Origin: Acanthococcus lagerstroemiae
Lineage: Eukaryota > Arthropoda > Insecta > Hemiptera > Eriococcidae
Assembly: GCA_031841125.1 (NCBI GenBank)
Contig: CM063114.1
Location: forward strand, 30,945,266 to 31,009,265
Length of the DNA stretch: 64,000 nt
Direction: 5' to 3'
This document shows positions 55,086 through 64,000 of this stretch, one piece after another (position 1 is the first letter of the stretch; every line of letters begins with the position of its first letter). The notes below the pieces were generated by a model that saw only the letters and a list, made by a program, of their open reading frames with translations, ran no database searches and was not told where the DNA came from. The position numbers and the translations under genes are program-made.

Positions 55086-56829
55086 CTCTAAACCAGGGCC
55101 GGTTTTAAGTACTTTGCTGCCCTCTGAGCTGCAGTATTCCGCCTTATTTTTTCAATCTCCCTACCTCCCACAAAATTGAAGTTACTAATTTTTTGGGCCG
55201 CAAATTTTTCCGTTTTGGGCTACAGCTCAGTCAGCCCGTATGGTAAAACCTGTGCTGCTCTGAATTTTTTACTGTTGATGAAATAGAGAAGTTAGATTTT
55301 TTGTTATTATGTTATGCGAAGAGCTATTTAGCTATGGCTGAATATTTTTTCTTAAAATGCTTAAGTCAGTTAGAAATCTCAGTGAGATTTATGAGGTTCT
55401 TAAAACCAAAAAACGTTAAAATTGATTCCAATTTTGCTGAAGATTTTGAAAATATTTCAAACTTACCGCATATTAGTGGAATAGATGATGCGTATTATAT
55501 GATGAATGTGCGCTAGTATTAAAAAGTGAAAATATTTTTGATGAAGAAATTACTAATTTTTCGACCGAAGTATTTCTTTTGAAAAATGAATCGGGGTTTG
55601 AAAAGTATCTTAATCTCTACATTATTTTTCAAATTCCTGCATAATAGCTTTTTTCTCACTTCAAATATGTATTTGAATTTTGAGTTGAGTGTGCTTTATG
55701 GAAAAGAATAATAAACAGAATTTTGTTTCGACAATTTACTCAGACCCACAAAAATTGGTATACAAGAGGCTAAAAATCTTAAATTTGGGTACTTTCTTCA
55801 ATTTTTTTGAGGAAAGGTTTGAGTGGTGAGTATCAAAATTCAGCTTCCCTAGGATTTTTCTGTTCAACTTCTCCTGCAACATTGTGCTGGACCGAACGAA
55901 ATCTCCCTGCTTCCATCGGATTTCTCAGGATCCGCGCCTGAGCATCTGAGCGGAAGCACGATTCAAAGAAAAGCTATTTATTAAATGAATTCGCAGTTCG
56001 TCATTCTGGGGACCGAATTTCAAAGGCCACCGTGTGCCAATAAATGTAAACAGCGTTCTACATTTTGTAATATTGAATCATTATGCAACGGTAAGACACG
56101 ATAATAAAAATATTCCGCCAATGGCACCAACCTGAAGCCGAAAATACCCGTGACAATTTCATTTCAGGTGAAGCGTTGAAGCGTGCCTCAATGTGACACG
56201 GCTTGTTCGTTCCACCTACACTCATGTATACACAGGTATATTATAACATTTACGACCCCCCCCCCCCCTAGAGGAAAAAGAACATTTGAAAGCCGACGAT
56301 TCCCTCTATCTCCCATGAGTTTTTACGCAAACCATGCGTACATGTCACGTTTAATTATTCGGCTAGTTTTTCTTTTATTTTTCGTGACCTTCCAACGAGG
56401 TTTACTGTATTTATGAACTGTGCCTACCTTTCGGCCTACCATCTCATCTACAGTCACTGTGACCACTGCAGTCATGATTACCGAAGTATCAGCGTCTATA
56501 CTGGCTAATCGTTCTGGTGGATTAAGTATACGTTATTTGTATGTACAAATATAGGTATATGAAAAAAAAGTGCGACTGTGGAAATTGAAAACGAAGCGGT
56601 TTTGTCTTTCCAACGCCGTTTCAAGTCAATTGCTCTCTTCGACGACCGCGCGTTGTATTTGCAAAATTAATTTAACGTTCGAATTGCCACACACCGTGAG
56701 CTCGTTCTGCAGATAATGACTAATTACAGTTAAATTTTCCGGGCAGCAAAACTACGGTCAATACGGTCAATATACCAGATTCGTATACATATCTACAGTT
56801 ACACATAGTTTTATTTTAAAAGGAATAAA
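55086..56829. other. AT-rich non-coding DNA, nothing recognised
   Basis: C13 tract near 56,257. The 71-codon frame at 55,301 and the 77-codon frame at 56,183 have no recognisable domain. Confidence 0.4.
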
Positions 56830-56841
56830 GGTCAATGTAAA

Positions 56842-57034
56842 GTTACTCTGTTTCTAATTTGCTCTTCACCCGAGTCCTGAAATGCGCACTTTCGAGCATT
56901 ACTTCAGAGACGTCGGGGAGGCTGTTAGGGCTGTCTTTTAGCCCTCTTTCCTTCTGGCCGAAACTACGTGAGCTCGAACCCGGGACCTCCGGATTCTGAG
57001 ACCAACGCGCTATCCACTCGGCCAACCTGACCTC
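56842..57034 (-). mobile_element. tRNA-derived SINE, copy 2, best preserved
   Basis: On the - strand the head is GTCAGGTTGGCCGAGTGGAT with A box. 'ggtctcagaatccggagg' and B box GGTTCGAGCTC follow. The body has AGGGCTAAAAGACAGCCCT, CAGCCTCCCCGACGTCT, and a tail ending 'agcaaattagaaacagagtaac'. TTTACATTG(G/A)CC flanks it (complement at 56,830-56,841 and 57,035-57,046), a 12-bp duplication with one mismatch. It sits in the 3' part of the RTE remnant. It is 193 bp long. It is not a functional tRNA gene because the 3' half does not close an acceptor stem. Confidence 0.9.
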
Positions 57035-57697
57035 GGCCAATGTAAATTTGGAAACGGTACTACACATTGTTATTGTAGTCCTTAGTCTCTCGACTATAGT
57101 AGGTTGCGTCTCCTTACTTTTTCTCTCCTGCACTAATCTTTTCATTTTTGAGAAGGATTTACGAGTACACTTTGTATCCTTCATTATCTGCTCTTCATAG
57201 CTCATTCTTTGCCTTCTTTTCCAGTTCTCTCCTTCAATCATTCCCTCTAGCAGTAATAACAATATCCCTGGTTGTCTTGTATTATGACCTATCTTTTCAA
57301 CTCTTCTCTATATGATTATATTCCAAATTTCTCTTTTCCTTTTCTTATTCACCTCAATACTTCTTCATTCTTGATTTTTTCTGTCCATTTGATTTCAAAC
57401 ATTCTCCAATCAAACCATATTTCAAAAACTTCTATCCTTTTTCTTCCTTGTGTTCCAATTGTCCAGACCTCACATCCATGCAATGCTATACTTCGAATAT
57501 ACGTTTGAAGTAATCTCAGTCTTACTTTTAAACCTGTACTTGCCCTGAATGTCTCCTTTTTGAAAAAAAAGCTCTCTTAGCTTATTCCAGTCTGCTCGTT
57601 ATTTTTGTTTTACTTCCTCCATCTTGCGTTATCAGACTACCTAGGTATTTAAATTCCTTTACCTCCTTTATTTTTTCACCTCCTATTTCCATATTTG

Positions 57698-58316
57698 TGA
57701 CGCGCCATGAGAAACCATCGGGTGAACAAGTTGTTTTCAAGAAAAACGCCAAAATACATTGAAAAATTGATTTTGATCAAAAAGGACTTTTTGCCGGAAA
57801 TGTGTTCTAGAGTATCTGAAGAACATTTTAGGCACCCATACTCGCTTGTTTCGTTGTTTATTTGTTTGATTTTTATAATTTTTGTAAAAAAAAAAATTGA
57901 ATTTTTTGTATGATAGATTTTTTTAATAATCAACGTCATTTACATACATTTTTTTAATAATAAACTTTATTTGCATACATTTGTCAATTTTATTTTAGCA
58001 AACCTGAAACCTACACCATTGAATTCCTCATAAAATTTTACTCGGGGGTGGGGGAGGGGGCTAATTTTTAATCATAATACCTTCGGAAAATTTGGTAATT
58101 TAAGCAATGTCCGAACGAAAAACTTTAAAGCTGTTTTTCTCGGAAAAGTACTTTTTAGTAGTTTCCAACTTCAAAATGGCATATCTCTGAGAATTTTGCT
58201 CCGATTGAGCTGCGGTTTGCGGCATTGGATTCTCCATACTTTTCTCTATTAGAATTAGTCAAAATTTCATTTTCGACCCTCTTCATCCGAAGGTATGGTT
58301 TCTCATGGCGCGTCAC
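57698..58316. mobile_element. Unclassified TIR element, GTGACGCGCCATGAGAAACC ends
   Basis: GTGACGCGCCATGAGAAACC at the left and GGTTTCTCATGGCGCGTCAC at the right are perfect inverted repeats. ATTT flanks both sides (57,694-57,697; 58,317-58,320). The RTE reading 'NRWKQNPIN' passes straight to 'MEIGGEKIKEV' when the element and one ATTT are removed, which fixes the borders. 619 bp, AT-rich, no coding recognised. A 4-bp duplication and these ends do not match a superfamily I can name. Confidence 0.85.
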
Positions 58317-58430
58317 ATTTATTGGATTTTGTTTCCATCTGTTGACTACTATCACTTTGTTTTATTTTTATTCATCTTCATTTTACGTGGTCTGTTCAAA
58401 GAATATGTAGATTGAATTGCGCAGGTCCAG

Positions 58431-59146
58431 TTGGTTCCAGGGAAATCCGCTTGGTGTCGCCTTGTTCGTACAGATCAGCTGATCAGAAGGCAGTTTCTTA
58501 AGCGTCTGCTAGACGCTATCTGGCGGAAAAGACCCGAAATGTGGAGGAGTCGCGACTGGTTTTTTCATCACCAGAGATGTCAACTCTCGTTCGCGAATGA
58601 TGCAGCTCCACAAACGAGAGCGAAGTGAACGCGTTCTTCTTCTCACATGAACGAGAATGGGCAGGAACGCGTTCGTTTCATTTCGTGAGCGAGAACGCAG
58701 AGAACGGAGACAGGAATGACTACAGTCAGAGATGTCAACTCCCGTTCGCGAATGGGAACGCGTTCACAAACGGAGTACCTTCACGAACGAGAACGAAGTG
58801 AACACGTTCTTCTTCTCATATGAACGGGAACGGATGTGAACGCGTTTATATTTTTGAGGAACGCTGACACATCTCTGTTCATCACGACTACGCTCCAGCA
58901 CATTCAGCTGTTAGAACTCGTGAGTTTTTGGCCAAACACTCAATCACTGTTCTTCCCCACCCGCCGTACTCACCTGACCTTCCTCCTTGTGATTTCTACT
59001 TGTTCCCCAAATTCAAAAGACCTTTGAAAAGAAGAAGATTTGAGGTGATTCCTAAGATTAAGGAAAATGCGACGAAAGAGTTGAAGAATATCTCAAAAGA
59101 AGCGTTCCAGGACTGTTTTCCAATAGTGGAGACACTGTTGGGATAA
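58431..59146 (+). pseudogene. mariner transposase remnant (D34D), split by a MITE
   Basis: The first part (58,431-58,571) reads LVRTDQLIRRQFLKRLLDAI and 'RKRPEMWRSRDWFFHH'. The second (58,880-59,146) reads HHDYAPAHSAV, ITVLPHPPYSPDLPPCDFYL and a C-terminal helix ending '..FPIVETLLG'. From the Asp of HHDYAPAH to the Asp of PPCDF are 34 residues, the mariner D34D signature. The N-terminal helix-turn-helix DNA-binding region and the first catalytic Asp are missing, so the protein cannot be active. The insertion at 58,572-58,877 splits the HH-D motif. Confidence 0.9.
58572..58877. mobile_element. hAT-type MITE (tandem dimer) nested in the mariner
   Basis: The start is CAGAGATGTCAACTC and the end GCTGACACATCTCTG. 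A perfect 8-bp duplication TTCATCAC flanks it (58,564-58,571; 58,878-58,885). Inside, CAGAGATGTCAACTC-like sequence begins again at 58,727, giving two related units of 155 and 151 bp. 'gaacgagaacgaagtgaac' and 'gcgttc' motifs fill both. CA-start and 8-bp duplication indicate hAT. Confidence 0.92.
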
Positions 59147-60657
59147 GTGTGTGCGTCGTGGAGGGGAGTACTTTGTAGGAGACCCAAAGGTGTAACTTCT
59201 AAATAAGGTATATTTTGTTTTATGACGTCAGTCTACGTATTTTTTGAACAGACCACGTATATTTTATTTTCAGTTTTTCATCCAACTTTTTCAATGTTTC
59301 CTTTAGTTCTTCTTTACTTCTTTCGACTATTGCAATGGCATCTGCAAACCTCATCACCTGATTTCCTTTCATTTATTTCTTCAATTACTTGTTCTATAAA
59401 TAGATTAAACAGTATTGGTGACCAACCTTTTGTCTCACTCATTTTTGAATTCCAGTTTCTCCCACTTCATTTGAATTTGTCTTTCTTTATATGTAACTCC
59501 TCTCCTTCAATATTTATAACATAAACATTTTTGAGCATTCAACATTATCAGAAGTTTTTTCTAAATCTACAAATACTACATTTATGTACTCAAAATTTTT
59601 TTCAGTCTTTTTTCTAACGAAAGCATCAAATATAAAATTGTTTCCCTGGTTCCTCTACCTTGAATTCAAATCGATCTCCCGCTCTTTCTTCCATTTTATT
59701 TTGTATTCTCTTTATTATTATCCTAGCTAGGATCTTTGATGCTTGCAAATAGTAAACTTATAGTACGATAATCTTCACATTTGCATGCGCCCGCTTCTTT
59801 AGGGATCATAATCAACCTGCATTTCTAGCCATCTTTAGCATTTCTCCTCCCTCATATATTCTGCAAATTAATTCGTACAAAGTTTTTAAAAACTACTTTT
59901 CCTGTATTCTTCAATAATTCACTAGCAATTTCATCGACCCCTTTTGCTTTACTTGCTTTCATTTCTTTCAGAGCTCTATCAAATTTCGATCTCAAAATTG
60001 GATCTCTTTCTTCTCGTTCTGTACATTTACTCATACCTGCTCCATTCTTGTACAGTTTTTCAACATATTTCACCCGTCTTTTTATTTTGTCTTTTGTAGA
60101 ATCTAATAATTTTCCTTTTTCATCCGTTAAAACTATTTGTTCTCTTTCTTCTCGCTCCAAAATACATATCTTTTTACTTTATTATGTACCTGATCGAGTT
60201 TTACTGCTTTCATTTGCTCCTTAATTTGTTAATTTCCTCACAATTTTGATTAATCCATTTTTCTCTGGCCTTCTCTTTATTTTATTTTTTGAAACCTTGT
60301 ATTTTGCCTTACCTTCTCTATCGTTGACTTGTTTATATGTACTTTCTTCTTTCTTTCATCAACTCTAGTATCTCACTTTTCATCCATAATTTTCTCCTTT
60401 CTATTATTTGAGTACCAGATTTATTGTTTTTTTTAAATGTATCATTCTCTTCCTTTGATTTACAAAGTTCTTTCGTTTTTTCTTTTTGATATTTTTCTCT
60501 TTCCTTTACCTCTTTCAGTTACTGCAAATTCCATTTTGTTTTTACTTACTTCTTATTCATCTTTATAAATTTAAACCTACGTTTCATTACTTCTAAATTG
60601 TGGTCACTATCTAGTATCTGCATCCCCTCCTAGGTACCTATGTCTTACAATTTAATA

Positions 60658-60830
60658 CAGTCGATTCCGCTTAATTGGGACGCCGTTCAATTGGGACAGC
60701 CGCATATGAGGGACAAAAACCAAAGAACAGAATCAAATGTACCTATAGACAATGTATTTTTCATTGGCTTAGTCGGGACAAGATTCTGTTCATTAGGGAC
60801 GTATTACTGCAGAAGAAGAAGGAAAAAGAG
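60658..60830 (+). mobile_element. One end of a pogo-like element
   Basis: TA then CAGTCGATTCCGCTTAATTG at 60,656 resembles a pogo/Tigger terminal repeat. AATTGGGAC follows twice and 'attagggac' a third time within the first 150 bp, a likely transposase-binding repeat. The opposite end was not found, so the right limit is arbitrary. It cuts the RTE remnant. Confidence 0.45.
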
Positions 60831-61466
60831 GGAAAACCGGAAGCGATAAGCATAATCTCACGGATGAAAGGGATGACGATTATCTGATAGTTCGAATTCG
60901 TCTCAAGAAAAGCGAAGAAATGTTTGGAACAGTTAGACTATATTTTATGCTGGAAGGCAATGAGGCCTATCCCAGCAGCAGCACTTGACATTTGCGTGAT
61001 TCTTGTCGGATTTTCCAGGGTTTTCTGACTATCCTCTCACCAATGAGAATGTTTTCACAACCGTTCCGATTCTATATTCTGTACAGATTTTCATATTTTC
61101 AAACCCCTTAAATATTTTGTAGAAATTCCATGTTTCTCAAATTTACTGCAGAGTTAAATAAAATTTTAACTAGTAAGCTAGTAAGAGTGTCTGCTACGGA
61201 ATTACAAAAATTAAAATTAAAAAAAAAGTTTTAAGGAAACTTTGAAAAATAAAAGTTTTTACAATGAAATAAATCAACTTTTTTGTTATTGTTTGTAAAA
61301 GACCCATCAATCTTATTAAAATATTTCATTACTTTTCAATATTTTTGGAAATTCTTTTTTATAACAAAAATTTTCAAGAGAGTAAATATTTTACAAAAAC
61401 GAAATGGAAAAATGGAAAAATCTTAAAGTTTATGGAATTTTTTCATTTTCTTCATTGTATTTGAGA
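60831..61466. other. AT-rich DNA, nothing recognised
   Basis: May include the rest of the pogo-like element. A short frame near 60,850-60,990 in shifted reading was not identifiable. Confidence 0.35.
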
Positions 61467-61706
61467 CCCCGTCTGACAAAATTTCTGTCGGCCGACAATA
61501 ATGACACTGTCGGACCGTCAAATCTCTGACAAAGGAAGCATGCCCCGCCTACTTTGCCAGTATTTTGTCGGTTTAGAACCATTTTTGCGTCAGAAATTGC
61601 ATCGCAGCGTTCTGATTGGCTGAAGCAATTGTCATTTGTGTCGTTTTTAATGTCAGAATTGGCAGTTCTGGCACTGTCGGATTTCTGTCGGCAATTGTCA
61701 GGCGGG
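61467..61706. mobile_element. MITE-like element with CCCCGTCTGACAA ends
   Basis: CCCCGTCTGACAA at the left and TTGTCAGGCGGG at the right are imperfect inverted repeats. Subterminal 'atttctgtcggc' appears on both sides, and 'tgtcgg' is repeated several times. Flanking duplication unclear. 240 bp, GC-richer than its surroundings. Confidence 0.5.
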
Positions 61707-63359
61707 ACAAGACGGGATTTTCGTTAATATTTTGGGATTTTCTTTATCCCTTGTCAAAATTTTAAACTATGTAAGTGTTTCATTTTCGACTAATTTTTGT
61801 AAACTAGTTTATATTCTTAGAATTTTTGTAAAATTTTCAATTTCTTCATTTAAGGAGATTTGTAGTATTTCAGTGTAAACCTCACAAATTGTATTCGGAT
61901 TTTTTGATTAGAAATCTTATAATTGGTGACTTTCAGTATAAAGGCTGGAAATTCATTTCGGTAAATTTTTGTTAGTCCTTAAATGTACTGTTAATTTCCT
62001 TCGAAAAATACTAAATTAAAATGGGTAATCAGATTCGCGATGAAAGTTCTCTATTTCTAAACTTTGTAACCATGTAGCCCCTTCAATTCTGAGTATAGGC
62101 TATACTTGTATGTAACGTTTTTTTTCTTGCCGAGTATTTTCACTTTTGACTGGCTTGCTGGAGCACCCTGTATACGGCAGAAGAAGATAGAAAATATTGC
62201 CTCGATTTCGCCACCGCACCGGCATTTCCCTGTACCATTTTTCATTTTCCCAAAAAGCGAAAAGTATAATTATTTCAGCTATCAGCGAAGAAATCACACG
62301 TGCGAGAAAACGTGAACTCGTATAAATTTGATTCCTGACGTCGTATACATTCTTTCAAAAGTAAATATCATTTAGGGACCGGAGATGTATAAATATCAGA
62401 AATGTTTTCCGGAACCGGGGCGGACAGGTTGGGATCCTCGCAGCACCACCGGGGAAGTCGTTTTAGGCTGCCGGGGTACAATGAACGTAAAAGTTTTACA
62501 GTTCACATTCGTTATGACGGAACTGAGGACAGAAAATTGTCGTTTCTCTCCGACCGCACTCTTCACACCGGTCGTATCCTGTCTACAAAATACTATAACG
62601 CCCTCATGTAACTTCTTGTATCGTTGTATCGAACTACACAATTCTCTCGTCAATCTGTCCTTTGTGTGACTTTCTCAGTCTGCGGAACCATACACGAACG
62701 ATGTTGGTTTCTCTTCATGAAATCATCAATTTTATAGACGAAGTTGTGAAAAAGCACACAGGTACGGAACTCTAAAAACTCCGACGTAAGGCGATGCGAT
62801 GCGGAAAGTATTACATATAGTCAAGGCAAATAAGGGAATTCAGGGGGGGGGGGAAGGGACAACAAGCGGGAGTGTAATGAAAATTGTCGAGGGTGATGTT
62901 CGAACTGACATACTGAAGTCCCCACACCACACTTTCTGCTAATTTTTCTGGAGTTGGGTTTAAACCTTATTAAAAAAAATTCCAAACATTTCGACGAGAT
63001 AAACCACATTTGTTCTACGTCAGATTCTCCATAAAATTGGTCTCAGGTACTTTTTTCGTATCTATCCAAGCAACATCATAAATGGGGAATACAAAATAAC
63101 CCTTCCGAGTAGCGTAGTTCAACACAGGCCTTGTGGAGAGAACAGTAGCTCTTGAGTCTTTTTCTCATTTCATGGAATTTTGAGCATAAAAGGAGTTCAG
63201 ATTTTACATCCACTCCATTCTCTACCTCCATAGCTTTCTGGAATTTTCCTCCCCCTCCCTTGTCTGCACTTCTCGGGTAGCACCCATGTGAAATCGGGTA
63301 TGTTTTGTTTAAATAGTTAGGACAGGCCGTATCTTGGGGGAAGTTTTCGAGCTGATAAA
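61707..63359. other. Non-coding DNA, no supported gene
   Basis: A GC-richer patch at 62,400-62,600 has overlapping frames on both strands (62,385-62,669 and its complement). I could not identify a domain. A G11 tract lies near 62,843 with no MITE ends. Confidence 0.35.
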
Positions 63360-63835
63360 GTGTACAAAAATCCCTTCGGGTATCGGATATGAGGTATTCG
63401 AGGACCTCAACTTCAATTTTAATATTCATATTCGGCTGAGTTGAGAACTGTAGCACCAGCATCAAGGGCGTAGATTTTCGAGGTCATTGCTGAATTCAGT
63501 TTTTGCATTCGTTTCACCTTCAGGTGAAAATTGTGGCCCCAGGGGTAGGGGAGAGAGTCAAAATTACAAAAAATACAATACAGGTATCGAATATTGGGTT
63601 GCCGAAGTCTCTGAATTAGTTTTTGATGTTAATTTCTTCCAAATTTGTAGATTTGAGGACTGGTGGAGGAAGAAGGGGGGAGGTTCAAAATTCATAAAAT
63701 CGAAAAATACCGTATGGATATCAAATAGCAAGTTTTCAAGGCCGCTATATTCAATTGTTGCAATCGTTTTACCTTCAGATGGAAATTGTGGCGTCAGTGT
63801 CAGGGAATGGTTCAAATGACGTTAAAGGCGATATG
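63360..63835 (+). repeat. Tandem repeat, ~250-bp period
   Basis: 'gca(t/a)tcgttt.accttcag.tg.aaattgtggc' occurs near 63,506 and 63,759. 'ggtatcgaatat' and 'aggacctcaacttcaatttt'-like phrases occur between and before. Further units may lie beyond the window edge. Confidence 0.5.
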
Positions 63836-64000
63836 AGCATCGAACTGAAAATTTTTCGAAAAATGCAAACTCTGAAAGATTTTTAATTCTTCATGTGTGG
63901 AAAAAAGGAGACTAACAGTTTTCTTGTTTGACTAACTGACAGTCCAAAATGCCAACTAAATGGTCAAATTTGCCGAAAAAGTTCAACTCTAAAGATTCGT

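Larger units (their letters stand above)
58386..59257 (+). mobile_element. Internally deleted mariner element, TA duplication
   Basis: Inverted ends CGTGGTCTGTTCAAA continue as AATA(T/C)GTAGA(T/C)TGA on both sides, with TA at both borders (58,384-58,385; 59,258-59,259). Removing it joins the RTE reading 'LDEKLKIK' to 'MKMNKNKTK'. It contains a transposase remnant and a nested hAT MITE. Without the MITE it is about 560 bp, less than half of a usual ~1.3 kb mariner. Confidence 0.9.
57047..60655 (-). pseudogene. RTE-type LINE remnant, hit by several insertions
   Basis: On the - strand, about 60,630 reads 'LDSDHNLEVMKRR' (end of an endonuclease), then 'KSEILELMKERRK' and 60,160-59,852 'ALKEMKASKAKGVDEIASEL' leading into the RT. 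Near 59,450 'ETKGWSPILFNLFIEQVIEEI' is the GVRQGCPLSP.LFN box. RT continues to 59,260 and resumes at 58,384-58,317 ('VVNRWKQNPIN') and at 57,697 ('IGGEKIKEVKEFKYLGS'). Then come 'EERKIEVFEIWFDWRMFEI', 'EVLR', 'GMIEGENWKR' and 'QIMKDTKCTR', the C-terminal features of these elements. Stops and shifts are frequent. Breaks at 57,698-58,316 and 58,386-59,257 are insertions. It is a different subfamily from the 7.5-8.9 kb RTE. The 5' side stops at a pogo-like end (60,658). Confidence 0.8.

Noticed and set aside
56842..57034. Functional tRNA-Leu or tRNA-Ser gene on the - strand
   Set aside because: A and B boxes are present but the 3' acceptor strand is replaced by a SINE body, and a second copy with its own target duplication exists.
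62385..62669. GC-richer patch with frames on both strands
   Set aside because: Could be an exon, but no domain, splice pair or repeat identity could be shown.
1..64000. CRISPR array, bacterial operon or phage content
   Set aside because: No regular short repeats with unique spacers and no prokaryotic gene structure. The transposon content is eukaryotic.

Overview
This is a 64 kb piece of AT-rich eukaryotic nuclear DNA, almost certainly from an arthropod and most likely an insect. The evidence is the transposon complement: an R1-clade non-LTR retrotransposon, RTE-type and RNase H-bearing LINE remnants, a mariner with a D34D signature, pogo-like and hAT-like MITEs, and a tRNA-derived SINE. A hemipteran is possible but I cannot fix the species. 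I found no host gene, rRNA or intact tRNA that I could support. Most long open frames outside the transposons look like chance.

The dominant feature is an almost full-length, GC-rich R1-clade element at 43,753-49,481 on the + strand, flanked by an 8-bp direct repeat (AACTAGAT). It has a 5' leader in which a ~48-bp start segment occurs twice, 250 bp apart, with 50 T residues between. ORF1 is a gag-like protein with a coiled coil, a very glutamine-rich linker and CCHC knuckles. ORF2 has an APE endonuclease, a YADD reverse transcriptase and a C-terminal CCHC motif. Apparent frameshifts lie near the start of ORF1 and near the end of ORF2. The element is not in rDNA or telomeric repeat.

The second region of note is 56.8-60.9 kb: a decayed RTE-type element on the - strand that has been hit repeatedly. 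A SINE (56,842-57,034), a 619-bp TIR element (57,698-58,316) and an internally deleted mariner (58,386-59,257) sit in it, and the mariner carries a 306-bp hAT-type MITE (58,572-58,877) with a perfect 8-bp target duplication. Removing the inserts rejoins readable RTE and mariner protein sequence.

Other LINE remnants are an RTE reverse transcriptase (7.5-8.86 kb) abutting an RNase H-bearing LINE fragment (8.87-9.64 kb), and a scrambled RTE with a 106-bp-arm palindrome (13.75-14.76 kb).

The rest is short TIR elements and decayed tandem repeats. Recognisable MITE families are CAGGGACGTACCG (3 copies), CAGTAGCGTAGCCAGG (4 copies, 8-bp TSDs), CAGGGGCGGATCTAG, and CAGGGWGTC (two copies with perfect 5-bp TSDs). 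A ~225-250-bp tandem array at 53.5-55.1 kb is split by two MITEs. A diverged ~120-170-bp repeat recurs in both orientations at 10, 16-17, 18.4-19.4, 35.5 and 37 kb. The stretches between hold AT-rich DNA in which I recognise nothing. All distances and boundaries were read by eye and may be off by a few bases.
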